NCBI GenBank assembly: GCA_032158295.1
Contig: CM063249.1
Location: 11,970,139-12,034,138 of the forward strand
Direction of reading: 5' to 3'
DNA from: Pycnopodia helianthoides
Lineage: Eukaryota; Echinodermata; Asteroidea; Forcipulatida; Asteriidae
DNA length: 64,000 bases
Part shown: positions 23,401 to 34,106 of the stretch, one piece after another
Position numbering within the stretch: the first letter of the stretch is position 1
Layout of the letters: every line of letters starts with the position of its first letter
Notes under the pieces: model-generated
Told to the model about the DNA's origin: nothing
The model's database searches: none
The model's input: the letters and a program-made list of their open reading frames with translations, nothing else
Program-made: the position numbers and the translations under genes

Positions 23401-26400
23401 TTTCAGTCTATTGAGTTTCAAAGACGCTGCAGAATTTGGTCTGGTCTGAAATTCCAGCCTAGGGGAAAAATGGACTCAGTTCAACTGACCGTTGTCTTTA
23501 TCCAAGCTTATCATAATACTAATAATAACACAGTAGCTTGTTTTCATGCAACCTTCCAAGGAATGAGGAGTGTTCTGTCACCGTAAGGGAGGTGAGGTAG
23601 AAAAAACAAGGATCGTCTTGCACAATATTTGTATTCGTTTGTGTTTCTTTTTTTGTGAAACGGGAAAAAAAATTGTATTTTGCAATTGCTTAAAAGAAAC
23701 ACTAAGTTTGTTTTTGGTTTTCTTTGAAAAGAAAGACATAATATATACTGTTAGAACTATAAAGTAGTTTCCAGTGTCTTTCGACACATCAGAATGGCAA
23801 TTTAAGTGTAGAAAACTGCAATGGAGAAAATCACAGTTAATTTTCCATTGTGTATGTTTTGTCATTTGATGGAAAAAGTAACCTTTGAAGTAAGACCATC
23901 AGTAAAAAAATTGTTCTCAACTGGAATGGAAACAAAAATTCCTTACAGAATGTTATCAACTCTTTATATTAATGTTTGGTGTCAGTTTTAAGGTTTTAGA
24001 ACCATCGTCCCCAGAAGAAGGACGAAACGAAAGTTTCACCAGAAAAGGGGCGTAAGCAATTAATGAGCGAAATGTAAATCAAGAAAACTGAGCGTGAAAG
24101 TTTAATCGGTTTTCTACTATTCAGTAGTCATTATAGGAAGGTTAAATTCTGCGTGGGATTGGGAAAACATGTCTTTTGGGTAATTCTAGCAAAAAAAAGG
24201 TAGCAGTTATGCCACATTCGGCGTTTTTTTTTCATGAGCCATTTGATTGCTTACGACCTTCTGTTTGGGACGAAAAGTACTTTGTCTGCCTGGGAGACGG
24301 GCATAGAGCCTTACGCCTTTCTCCCGGGCACCACATGATGGAATGTTCTGCATGCATCTAACTCACACCTTTGTGCAATCATTTAAGATCTGAAATGATT
24401 TGCAGCAAAGGAAATGTTTGGATTGTAGATTTTATATAACACCCGAGTAGATCCTTGTCATTTGATTGGTGGATAGGTCCTGTGGCGTTCATTAAGCAAG
24501 CCATGACGATGCGTTTGTCTCCATTCACCACGTATTTTTCATTCCATCCCATTTGATCTATTGCACGCGGCACCACACCATGCGTTGTACACAGCAGTGC
24601 AAAACACCCTCATTGTGGATGTCACACTACAATCATGTACAGTTTGTTTCTTGTTAGAGTTTTATCCTGCGATCAAATGACAAAGATCTACTTGAATGAT
24701 GAACGTTTAGCATCTGATGAGCGATGGAACGAACATTTTCATTCAATGAATGATGGATTGTTCCTATCAGTTCAGCTTTGCCTCTAGAATGGAACATTTT
24801 TAGTATGAACAATTTTTCACAATTTCCCTCAGAAACATTTATCAATTGTATGCTCTTTAATTATCTTGTGGTATCGGCATGTGGGAATCTCTGCTCTCTT
24901 TTACAGTTTTTGGTGTTGAATTGCACATTAGAAACTTTATTTGTAATTTTTTTATTTTATTTTTTATTTAGAAGATGCACAGAGCTGAAATGAAATCTCT
25001 TATTTTATTCAAATTTTACACTTGCACAGCTCACCTAGTGTTCTCCATACCATTGTATCCAAACACCAGTATCCTCACGTTACGTGACCCAACATACATG
25101 AAAAACAAAACTGTGGAAGGTTAAGCTCAATCGGTCATCAGAGTTTCAAGAAAATATTGAGAAAAAAACCTTATTTTTTCACTGTTCTCAAACATTGAGT
25201 TTTGGACTCATCAAAGCTAATTGTTTTACTCAGTTCTTAGCATTACAAGAAAATTTCAAGGGAAATTTTCCACCGTGACTATGACTATCGTTTTACCGTG
25301 AAAGCTCTGTGCAAATCTGGGGAACATTTATATTTTCAACCTTACCAATGTTGTGGGCACTTTTTTAACAAGCATGTCTGCAGAGCTTGGTGGTCCAGGA
25401 ATTTGAGTTAATGGTTAAACACCTTCGCTGACATTGCACAATGTGTTTGATTAGAAAAGTCTTCATATTTTGGGACCTTAAATTAAGGAGTATTAAGCTA
25501 AAGCATGGTAAATGCATCTTCCTCTTCTTTCAATTTTTTGTCCATGCCCTCTGAGATTTCTTTGTGGCTGATATTTCTACATTCTATGATGAATTAATTT
25601 CTTTCTGAAAGTGTTATCACCATAATACACTTAGGTACAGCTCCGATCTTTGGTACACATTTGTAATTGTCTTATTATAAAACCACAAATTGAAAACAAG
25701 TGATTTCACATTTATTTACACCTCTTTTTTTCAGCAAAAAAAAGAAAAAGTTTACAAATGTTGTCGAATGCAAGAATTGCAATGAAGTATTCAACATTCC
25801 CTTGTTGTTCTAAATGGTTTACTCTCATATGGCAAAAGGTGAACCCATGGTTTAAGCTTAAAGTTGCATGTTTTGTTTTTTCGCCGAAATAATTTGTATT
25901 TATTGTTATTTTTTTTTTTTTTCCGAATTTTTCTCTGAGTGAATTTTGACAGATGACGCTGTTTCAAAACGAAAAACATACACAAACTTCCACATATGCC
26001 ACGTACAATGCACAAAATTGTTTGTACATGGCCAATGGACGTGAGATAATGTTGGGATTCCAACAATAATTCATTTTGGTTTTTTTAATTAAGTGCCACT
26101 AATCATTAGCAGATTTTTCAACCAATACCTTAAATGAAAGCTTATAGCCTTCTTAAATCTTTTGAAACAATTCTATTTACAATTTAAAATATAGTTTTGG
26201 GGGTCAAATCGGCAAAACATTAACGACCTAGCATGTTATAAGTCTGGTGAGCTTTTTGATGGCATTCCAGCAAATTGGTGGTCAAAAAGAATGAAGCAGG
26301 TAGAATTCACTCGTAATTCACTCTCCATTTTATTCGTTTTTCAGGTTTTCCTTTCTCTTCCGCGGAAAGAACTCCTCGAAATCAAACAGCACCAGCTTGG

Positions 26401-26933
26401 AAGAGAGCACCTGGGAATTTTTGGATAAGCCGACCCAAGGATCACAGCTGACGGTTTCCACTGACAGCGACCAGAGGTCTCGAGCTCTCACGGGTCCGAC
26501 ACCTGCATCCATCAAAGTCCATGCTGAACCCCCATCAGCCAGGGAAGCAATGCAACGATCTCACAGCTATAACGGCCCCCCTCTCAAGTTCACAGAGACT
26601 AAGCCCTCCAGGCAGCAAGAGATGACAATGCTCGTCAGGACGGACAGCAATAAGCTGGTGGAGCTCGGCGAAGACGTGACATCGTTGTTCAATCAAAAAA
26701 GCAAGGACACTGTCCGCTCAACTGTTTTGGTAGATATAACCCCAGTCCCCACCATTTTAGGAAGTCGCAGTCCCCAACACGTCAGCCGCAATAATTGTAA
26801 TAATAGCAACTCGGGTGTCAATTGTGAAAAGATTGCCTCCTCAACGGCTGGTGGGGAGGCTACAGGTCACGGATCAAATAGTAAGGTTATAGTTGATAAC
26901 AACGAAAATGAGGATACAGAAGTCGAATTGTAA
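14486..26933 (+). CDS. RILPL1: RILP-like protein (RILPL1-type), complete, seven coding exons, 523 aa
   Basis: Exons: 14486-14749, 16127-16262, 16745-16863, 17846-18094, 18717-18868, 20949-21011 (start uncertain), 26345-26933; the summed length is a multiple of three. RH1 domain in exon 1 (VYESAAAIGRDLEKLID.., PKVIKVLEQLEA), coiled coil through residues ~89-256, RH2 domain in exon 5 (DPDRPRFTLHELQTVL), then SGIKKLFSFLFRGKN, matching the SGI(K/R)RLFSFFSRDK tail of vertebrate RILPL1, and an EESTWEF segment. Family members bind Rab GTPases through RH2 and act at lysosomes, centrosomes and cilia. Upstream frames all have stops, so ATG 14486 is the likely start. Intron 1 probably uses a GC donor (ATG|GCAAGT); a GT donor nine bases on would add three residues. 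A strong acceptor at 20909-20910 leads to stops in every frame, so exon 6 probably starts at a weaker AG. The Ser/Asn-rich C terminus (~150 aa) has no counterpart I recognise; human RILPL1 is ~400 aa. Confidence 0.85.
14968..15166 (+). mobile_element. MITE, GGGCCCAATTTCAT family, diverged
   Basis: The left end GGGCCCAATCTTTTCATAGA and the right end ..TTTATGAAAATAAGCCCT are inverted. Subterminal AAGCAGAAAAT and GCTTAGC blocks also pair. The better preserved copy is at 50250-50500. It lies in RILPL1-like intron 1. Confidence 0.55.
17425..17708 (-). mobile_element. tRNA-Leu(CAA)-derived SINE
   Basis: On the minus strand the head (17708 leftward) reads GGCCGAGTAGTTCAG.., CCAGACTCAAGCTCTGG (anticodon arm, CAA) and GTGGGTTTGAGTCC (B box), the layout of a class II leucine tRNA. 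The body continues with GTGTCCTTGAGCAAGACAC and an ACCCAGACCCCTTATCGT-type segment also found near 15960-16085 and 50021-50165. It lies in intron 3 of the RILPL1-like gene. Confidence 0.6.
18470..18597 (-). mobile_element. tRNA-Leu(CAA)-derived SINE, head portion
   Basis: The minus strand reads GGCCAAGCAGTTTAGTGCAT, CAGACTCAAGTTCTTG, then GTGGGTTCGAATTCTGGTCA: A box, CAA anticodon arm and B box of the family at 17425-17708 and 39172-39523. Only the head and the CCTTGAGCAAAAC start of the body are present. Confidence 0.6.
19403..19534 (-). repeat. Copy of the hammerhead-bearing repeat (degenerate)
   Basis: It shares AGGAAAAACT, CTTGTGGGTACAAC, GTTGGCTCTGAGAAGAGC and GTGGTCTC with the copies at 33311-33554 and 40738-40867. 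On the minus strand the 3' part reads TCTC-CTGAAGA-C, a stem pair CAGCAG/CTGTTC with loop AGTATA, then GAAAACGTT-GAGA. The extra A and a C-C mismatch suggest an inactive ribozyme-like motif. Confidence 0.65.
19865..20045 (+). repeat. GTGTCTGGGTGTC repeat
   Basis: GTTAGCCAGAGGGGTGTCTG and GACACCCTG blocks here recur at 40404-40460 and 40508-40562. Short inverted GTGTC/GACAC segments lie within it. Dispersed repeat of unknown class, in intron 5 of the RILPL1-like gene. Confidence 0.5.
20413..20560 (+). mobile_element. Compact 148-bp MITE, GGGCTCGATTTCAC family
   Basis: The ends GGGGTCGATTTCACAAAG and CTTTGTGAAATCGAGCCC are inverted copies, and subterminal ACTAAGATTCATC/GATCAGTCTGAACT segments pair partly. 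This intact copy identifies the split copy at 7165-7626 and a diverged one at 29126-29270. Confidence 0.7.
21012..26344 (+). other. Intron 6 of the RILPL1-like gene
   Basis: A 5.3-kb intron between GTACGT at 21012 and TTTTTCAG ending at 26344. No further exon was recognised. It contains the MITE at 23197-23369, homopolymers (poly-C at ~22303, poly-T at ~25911) and a diverged piece of the palindromic MITE family near 25110-25200, recognised by GCTCAATCGGTCATC. The rest is AT-rich and unremarkable. Confidence 0.7.
23197..23369 (+). mobile_element. 173-bp TIR MITE
   Basis: AGACCTTATGCATTGACGTC at the left end and ..TGACATCATGTGCATAAGGTCT at the right are inverted with a small bulge. The centre contains CCGCCATCTTAGAGGTCAA and an inverted TTGACCTCTAGGCG segment, so the whole element can fold into one hairpin. 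Non-coding. Confidence 0.65.
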
Positions 26934-27125
26934 GTTGTTTAAGAAAATGTACTAATCAAAATATGCCGCAATATACTTTTTGTTATGAATCAAGTACTTT
27001 AATTTTAAAATTCATGTGATGTTTTTTTTTAAATATATACATATAATATATCAAAAATTTTAATATTAAGGAAGAAATGTTAAGTTTTAAACAATGAAAG
27101 AAAAGCACAAATTGAGGAGAAAACG

Positions 27126-27131
27126 AATAAA
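27126..27131 (+). terminator. Candidate poly(A) signal for the RILPL1-like gene
   Basis: AATAAA lies 193 bp after the stop codon at 26931-26933 and is the first canonical hexamer downstream. The intervening 3' UTR is very AT-rich. No transcript evidence. Confidence 0.3.
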
Positions 27132-27511
27132 GAAGGAATGAAACCCCAATTCACATGTCGGGCTCTGGTCTGACGGTGGGATTCAAACCCACATGTACAG
27201 AGATGCAAAGCAGGTAGTGCACCACTAGGCATATATTACCCCCCTTATCATGCTGTGAACCAAGTCTGTAGTCAAGGCGCGCAAGGCTGCCAGTTAGAAA
27301 AAACGAAGTGGCAAAGGAACTGAGGCTGGAGGGTCAGAGTAGTCTGGGCCCTTTTTGTACCATGAGAGTCAGTGTTCAGTGTTGTTATTATACACAATGA
27401 ACGGGACATGAATTGTGAAAGTGTGAATAGGGCTATTAACTGTGTTCATAAAGTTATTTACATCTCCTTAAAAAACATGTGTTTTTAAGGCAGAGGATAT
27501 TATTGCCTTTT

Positions 27512-29031
27512 TACGGAGCCCCTAAGGGGACAGGTAACAAAAAAAATGTAAAGGTAAAAAAAAAAAATACATTATTTCGTTCCCTCGAAATAGTATTTCG
27601 TTTCCTCGAAATAGTATTTCGTTCCCTCGAAATGTTAGTTCATTCCCTCAAAATATTATTTTGTTCCCTCGAAATGTTATTTCGTTCCCTCGAAATGTTA
27701 GTTCATTCCCTCGAAATATTATTTTGTTCCCTCGAAATGTTATTTCGTTCCCTCAAAATATTATTTCGTTCCCTCGAATTATTATTTCGAGGGAACGAAA
27801 TAGTATTTCGAGGGAACAAAATTTATTTATTTTGTTCGAACGAAATAATTTAGCTGGTACGGAGTCCTTGATATGCAAAGAGAATTTTTGGAATATTAAA
27901 GCCATTATGTTAGTGTGTAATTTCCAAATTCTTCTACAACTACATTAGGTTTTACTTCAATGACTTTCTTAACTAAGCGAAGCAAATACTACAACGCCCG
28001 GCAGAATGTTTGACAGCCCTAGTTTTTGTTTCAAGGAAATCATCTTGTCTTTAACCCTATTAAATTGTTATACAGTTTTTTTCTTTGTACGCTGAAAACT
28101 TAAGCCTTCAAATAATTTCATTATCAACCCTTTACTTCTCACTCTACCTGAGACTATAATAAAACTTATTAAGAAAACAACCTGAACCCCCGAAGAAAAA
28201 ACAAACAATCAACAACAACAAAACATAGAAACATATAACAAATTAAAATGCTGTTAGTTTTACGGTGATCTCGTAATGATACTTGGAAATTAAATGGCAT
28301 ATCAAGGCCTCCGTAGCCGCTTAATTATTTTGAGGGAACAAAATATTATTTCGAGAGAACGAAATATTAATTCGAGGGAACGAAATAATATATTATTTCG
28401 TTCCCTCGAAATGTTATTTCGTTCCCTCGAAATAATATTTTGTTCCCTCGAAATAATATTTCGTTCCCTCGAAATGTTATTTCGTTCCCTCGAATTAACA
28501 TTTCGAGGGAACGAAATGATTTCGAGGGAACGAAATACTAATTCGAGGGAACAAGTAATATATGTTATTTCGTTCCCTCGAAATAATATTTCGTTCCCAC
28601 GAAATAACTTATTTCGTTCCCTCGAAATGTTATTCCGTTCCCTCGAATTAACATTTCGAGGGAACGAAATACTATTTCGTGGGAACGAAATTATATTTCG
28701 AGGGAACGAAATACTAATTCGAGGGAACGAAATAATATGTTATTTCGTTCCCTCGAAATAATATTTCGTTCCCACGAAATAACTTATTTCGTTCCCTCGA
28801 AATGTTATTCCGTTCCCTCGAATTAACATTTCGAAGGAACGAAATGATTTCGAGGGAACGAATTAATATTTTGTGGTAACGAAATTATTTTGAGGGAACG
28901 AAATACTATTTCATGGGAACGAAATAATATTTCAAGGGAACGAAATACTAATTCGAGGGAACAAAATAATATTGGATTTTTTTTTTAACCTTTTCAATTT
29001 TTTTTCTACCTGTCCCTTTAGGGGCTCCGTA
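27512..29031. mobile_element. TIR element filled with CGTTCCCTCGAAAT repeats in both orientations, nested
   Basis: The outer 25-bp inverted repeats (TACGGAGCCCCTAAGGGGAC.. at 27512-27536 and its reverse complement at 29007-29031) differ at one base. Inside each end is an array of the 14-bp motif CGTTCCCTCGAAAT joined by 3-6-bp AT-rich linkers: about a dozen mostly forward copies at 27568-27850 ending in inverted copies, and more than 25 mixed forward/inverted copies at 28325-28975. Between the arrays, an inner pair of inverted ends (GGTACGGAGTCCTTGATAT near 27856, ATATCAAGGCCTCCGTAGCC near 28298) bounds ~450 bp of unique AT-rich DNA. Many neighbouring motifs can pair as hairpins. The FRSLE-type peptides encoded are by-products. 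Confidence 0.75.
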
Positions 29032-29125
29032 CCTTTTCAATAGAAATTCTAAAATCCAATAAATGTTTGTTTTTAAATCAATTTTTCCATAATAGCCTAC
29101 TACCAGCCCCCTTTATGAAGTGGTT

Positions 29126-29270
29126 TGGGCTCCATTTTACAGAGCGCTGAGATTCATCTTGACACAAGTTGTCAATATTGCCATAGTGATTTTTATCACA
29201 TCACAGCTTAGCAATTGAAATTGATGCACATCTAAAGATCAATCTAAGCTCTTCATGACATCCGGCCCCG
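29126..29270 (+). mobile_element. Diverged MITE of the 20413-20560 family
   Basis: It shares the layout GGGCTCCATTTTACAGAG.. GAGATTCATCTTGA.. CCATAGTGATTT.. ATCACAGCTTAGCAA and a right end GGCCCC. The terminal inverted repeats have decayed. Confidence 0.5.
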
Positions 29271-30139
29271 GACAGATGCATTATTTCACTACTAGTTAGT
29301 CTAGCTTTCATCATACAAACATAGATATTTTTGCGTGTACATTTAAAAAAATTATATTGCTCTTTAAGAGTTTAAACATATACGAAATAGACAAATATCA
29401 GTCTTCCAGATAATTTCTTTGAAATAATTTTTAACGAAAGGTGCCTTTTTGATTGTTTAGCAATGGTTTAAGATATACTGGTGTTAAAGCAATCTTTTCC
29501 CCAGGTGTGTTGATTAATATTGAATTATTTATCTGCATTGGGTGAACGTTTTTTGGACATACTTCTTCCAGCATTTAGTTCGATCAAAAAAAGAAGTATA
29601 ACAAACTCTGCAATATTGCTAATTGAACTTTAGGAATTAAGAATTTTGATCCTGTACAGTTTTTAAAGGGAATGTACATGTACAATACATAATCGTTTGT
29701 TGGGGAAAGAATAAAATGTCCACCCTCTAGTATGCAATAAACAGAAATTAATCAGCCATCAACAATTTCCTCGAAATATGTGATTACATTTTAGTGGAAA
29801 CAACAAAACGGGTTGTCACTTTTAGAGATTGTTAGCACAATCTTGTGTTTTTTCCTTTGCGGCAGTTGAAAAAATGAATTGTGATTTGAGGTTCTTAGAA
29901 TGCTGTTTATCAACTTGGACAGTTTTTCAGACATAAATAATTTATATGGAGAGTTAGTTCTGCATGGGTAAGAACTTTATAAGTGAGATTTCAAACTAAT
30001 ACAATTAATTACCAATCCTACACTTCTTCAGTAATGAGAATTATAAGAAGGCTGGTTTGATCTAGTAACTTCGCACCCATCAGTGCTAGTTAGGGTGTTG
30101 TAATGAACATTTACGATCAATTGTTTAAACTTTGTGTAC

Positions 30140-30450
30140 TCACCATACAGGACCTTGTAAAGTATGTTGGTAGAGCACCTGTGCTCCAGTCTTAGTTTGA
30201 GATTCAAATCCAGAATGAGTCAATTTTTTGTGCCAAATATTTTCATCTGGGTTTCAGTAAGGTAACATCTTGAGTTTTTATTTTGGGGTCGAACAAAGAA
30301 AAAGTTACTTGAGCGAAATGTTTGCCCGCAACGGATTGATGTACCGGAGGGCGCAGATTCAAGTCCCGCAAATCATATTTTAATATTTATTTTCCCAAAA
30401 TTGAATCATACTTTACCCAGTCAGTTTCCCTTGTGGTTTTGATTTGTTGA
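30140..30450 (+). repeat. Diverged copy of the 317-bp tRNA-like repeat unit
   Basis: It contains TTGGTAGAGCACC and GATTCAAATCC (tRNA-like A- and B-box remnants), GTCGAACAAAGAAAAAG, and TTTACCCAGTCAGTTTCCCT, all found in the same family as the tandem units at 41141-42120. Too decayed to be a tRNA. Confidence 0.45.
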
Positions 30451-31049
30451 TCTAGTACTTGATCTGGAGTTTTTTTTATAATTGTAAAATTTAGTATTTT
30501 TTATGACAAGTAGACAAAGAGCAAATAACTTAATTGTGAACTCTTTTTAAGTAAATTATTTGCTTTCATATGATGAAGTATGAAAACTTATCAATGCCTA
30601 TAAAATAGCAAAACAATGCCTTTAAAATACTTTTGCAAAAGAAACCTTTCCGAGCCAAGCTTGTCATAAATTATCTTATTAAAGGTATTTTAAAACAGTA
30701 ATGCAAAGCGAATTAAATTATTTGATATTTCCAGTTTAAACTTTGACCACAGTGATATATTTTGCGCGGTAATAAATTTGGGAAAACAATAAAACAACGT
30801 TCATCATTGTTTTTTGGAAGGGATTCAGTTATACTGTATCTCGAGTTTTTTTTTACAATGATCACACCGTACAACCAACAAGTTATAAGGTACAATCTAC
30901 AAGTTGGCCACACACGTTAGTGGAAAAAATAAAGAAATCAAAATACTTCAATTTTGTCATAGCATTTTATTTTTTTATTTTTTTTATTGTACCATTGGGA
31001 ATGAGCTACAGGGATATTCAAATGCTTTTTACTTGACTGCTGTGTACTG

Positions 31050-31160
31050 CAAAAAAGAACCCAGAAGACTTGTCGTTAAGCTTAGAGAAGGGACTCTGGC
31101 CCGGGGATTTCTGGTATGGTTGGCGCCACATCACCTTGTAAACGGTTACACGGTGCTATA

Positions 31161-31191
<31 letters not shown>

Positions 31192-31198
31192 ATGTGTC
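31050..31198 (+). mobile_element. SINE body fragment with (TAAA)n tail
   Basis: GAACCCAGAAGACTTGTCG.., GGGGATTTCTGGTATGGTTG and CACGGTGCTATATAAATAAA lead into eight or so TAAA units. Similar sequence occurs at 50095-50165, supporting a dispersed element with a simple-repeat 3' tail. Confidence 0.5.
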
Positions 31199-31712
31199 TT
31201 ATATTTCTAATATGGCTCCGCATACCTTGTTGAAAAAAGTAAAAGGAACTTTGAGACGCTCTTGGTTGTTATAAAGCGCCATTTACGAACTTTGCTTGGT
31301 TATTATTAAGATCACTGTTTACTATTAATGTCAGGCCATAACTATTTTTTATTTATTTTTTAACATTTTTTGGACAGAGATATTGTGTTGAAAGAGTGGT
31401 AGGCCAACTGGTCACAAACTGTCAAATTTGACTATTACAATTTTGTTTGTTTTGTATATAATTATCAATCTTCAAGAATGTCTTTAAAATGTCTTGGCTT
31501 GTTCCAGCGTTTTTATTTACTGTCATTCAATACAGTAGATTCTATATGCAAATTTTGGGTTGAAATAAAAAGAAAAGCAGTGTAAGAGCAAACTTAACAT
31601 ATTGTAGTAATTTGTTTTATTGCAATATTATGACCCCCCCCCCCCTCTTTTAACCAGGGTCTTTATAAGGGTGTAGAGAAGCGATCTGTTGTGTGGTTTA
31701 AAACAAATACAC

Positions 31713-31910
31713 TTAAAGGTATTGTACACTTTTGGTAACAGCTCAAAATCAGTGTCCACATTTTGTGTGATTAAACATATGCATGAAAAAAACAAACCTG
31801 TGAAAGTTTGAGCTCAATTGGTCATCGAGGTCACGAGAAAATAGTGAAAAGAGATCTTATGTGTTTTCTGTTTTTTCAAATTATCGCGCGCGATAATTAC
31901 TATTGTTCTC
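31713..31910 (-). mobile_element. Truncated palindrome-centred MITE
   Basis: This is the reverse complement of the 3' half of the 2056-2394 element, from TTAAAGGTATTGTACACTTT through CACGAGAAAATAG to the perfect palindrome with half-site AATTATCGCG at 31879-31898, ending soon after it. Confidence 0.7.
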
Positions 31911-32891
31911 TGTCCTTACTCTATGGTAAAACCATCTCCATGGTAAAGCACATCCATCATTGTGTTCAGGCTGCTGTTTACGCCTTTTATTCTTATCAAG
32001 TTTCACGAAGAAATCAATTGATTTTCTTAATGTACATGTATCAGTGTTCCATTTGCTGTCCTTTCCATTCGTTTTTGTTGGACAAGCAAGCCAAAGGCTG
32101 ATGTTCGGCTGCAGACTAAATTCCGGGACATTGGTCCTGGATTGTTGACACTACTGGATCTCCCAGGATCAAGCCACTGAGAGCTAGAACAGCACCGTCT
32201 ATTGTTTCCGCGTCACCCCTTGGCAAGTGCCCGTCTCTCAGCGACCGGGTACCCTTATTAGCCAAGCACGATGTCAGAAGGCCCAAGCATCACTCCAGCA
32301 TCCACAACTGTCTAGGGTGCCGCTGGTACAGGACCCTTCAGCCTACCATCAAGTAACAAATAAATGGAACCACAAATTTAGACGATGTACTTAAAAGGTA
32401 GGCTACAGTGTAATTATGAATAGTGTAACGTAAATACTACTAAAACAAAGATAATTACAGTCAAATCTACACTAAAGCAGTTGAAATTCTGATATGAAAT
32501 ATATGAGTTTAGTGAATTCTCAATTTTCTTTTATTTGATGAATGGCCCGAGGACGCGGCTAGGTGTATGTCAATGAAGATCCTTATTAGCATTTAGAAGA
32601 CTCTCCCATTCATCCTAACTCTTGGTGCAGGACGCGTTATCAAAACTGCGCAGGCTCCACTAGACTCACTCTCCGTCCTACCTTCAAAGTGCGAAGTTCT
32701 GCGTGCGACAATGCAGTCTTCTAGAAATAGGCTAATATTCTGTACGCCGAGGATAACGTGGACCCTGAACTTGGCTCGGTCGTGTCTGCCCCACACACAG
32801 CAGAGGGGTCCAGTTAACCAAGGTTTAAGTTAGTTTAATTAAATATGTCCCTGAAGTTTACGGGCATTTTCTTGTACATAAGTCAATAGTC

Positions 32892-33283
32892 AAGGTGCTG
32901 CATACGTTTGGTAATTGGAGCCTACTGATTGTGTTAATCCTAAATAAATGTAGGTACATACAAAAAAAACTAACCTGTGAAAATTTCACTTCAAAAGGTG
33001 GTCGCGTTTTTAAGATATCACAGAAAAACCGGAGCGAATATTTACACGCAGAAAGAGTATTTATTCCCCGTAGGAATACGCAGTCTGAGAAGCGTTCGAC
33101 AGAAACGCTTCTCAGAGTCAAATTTTTGGGGGTAATAAGTGACATATTTTCCATAACCGTAGTACTTCGAAGATAAAAGTTTCTCAAAATTAATTTTACT
33201 ACCCAAAGCTGCTGTAAGTTCTTACCAAGTAAGTTTTTATCGCCATTAGTTTTCAGAGTCATTACCAAACGTGTACTAAGTCT
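32892..33283 (-). mobile_element. Palindrome-centred MITE, third subfamily
   Basis: The ends are inverted (..ACGTTTGGTAAT / ATTACCAAACGTGTAC..). The centre is a 12-bp stem CTGAGAAGCGTT (33085-33096) pairing with 33104-33115 over a 7-nt loop. The AACCTGTGAAAATTTCACTT block corresponds to the shared AATTTTCACAGG block of the other subfamilies in reverse. Confidence 0.65.
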
Positions 33284-33310
33284 CAGAAGTTGGCGAACTT
33301 ATTCTTTACT

Positions 33311-33554
33311 AGGAAAAACTATAAATAAATAATAGTAAACTTGCGGGTACAACCATGTGTAAATCTCTTTTGTTTGAGTGTTGGCTCTGAGAAGAGCCGG
33401 TTTGGTCTCGACGTTTCGAAGAGAAGACGAGCAGAGTATAACTGTTCGAAACGTCGAGACCAAACCGGCACTTCTCAGAGCCAACACTCAAACAAAAGAG
33501 ATTTACACATGGTTGTACCCGCAAGTTTACTATTATTTATTTATAGTTTTTCCT
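33311..33554. repeat. Near-perfect 110-bp foldback with a 24-nt spacer
   Basis: 33311-33420 (AGGAAAAACTATAAATAAAT..GACGTTTCGAA) is repeated inverted at 33445-33554 with a single mismatch. The arms are the same sequence as the hammerhead-bearing repeat at 40738-40867. The spacer (GAGAAGACGAGCAG..) is the ribozyme-like stem lacking its first catalytic bases. Paired frames at 33309-33524 and 33341-33712 are mirror artefacts. Confidence 0.85.
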
Positions 33555-33925
33555 ATTTGTCCACACCATGCATGCAAAGCTTCAAACAATATTTATTCTT
33601 TACTGTTCGGCAGATGCGAACCATTCCTTCATTCCGTATCTGGCAGCCACTTTTTCTCCCTTCATTTCGTTCAAATTATATCCTTACCTGTCCAGAAGGG
33701 TTGACAGAATGAATACAGGGAGGAACAGGCATTTTGAAGTAATACAAAGAGTAAAAACCACGGGGAAAATAATAAGCAATTTTCAGGTCTACGGTGGTCT
33801 TGTCGACGCTGCTCGCTACACTCCATTTTAGTTTATTAGGGCAAGAGAGCGTGATAGTTCCGTATACGCTGAAATGTGTGCCTGAAATTTCCTTTTTCAA
33901 AGGTAGAAAATTAAGCATTTTACGA

Positions 33926-34106
33926 ACTTACCTCTGAGACCTGTTCCTTATTGATGTTAGAGGTAGTTCGCTTTACGTACTAACTTGTGAGACCTGTTCC
34001 TTGACATGAGGGGTAGTTTGCTTTACGTACTAACTTTTTTGTAAGACCTGTTCCTTGATATAGGGGTTAGTTCGCTTTACGTACTAACTTGTAAGACCTC
34101 TTCCTT
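33926..34106 (+). repeat. Tandem repeat, ~54-bp unit, 3-4 copies
   Basis: Copies of GTTCGCTTTACGTACTAACT followed by TGTGAGACCTGTTCCTTGA, with variable spacing, begin near 33940, 33968, 34016 and 34068. Not associated with a gene. Confidence 0.6.

Noticed and set aside
23990..24060. Possible further hammerhead (AGAAGAAGGACGAAACGAAAG)
   Set aside because: It lacks the CTGANGA element and a pairing helix I.
27479..28761. Long frames encoding FRSLEI-type repeat peptides
   Set aside because: They are translations of the CGTTCCCTCGAAAT arrays; neighbouring frames are equally open and no start or family is shared.
27560..28980. Regularly spaced short repeats resembling a CRISPR array
   Set aside because: The spacers are only 3-6 bp, the motif occurs in both orientations and lies between transposon-like inverted ends in an intron-rich animal sequence.
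33309..33712. Pair of near-identical ORFs on opposite strands
   Set aside because: Mirror image produced by the 110-bp foldback.
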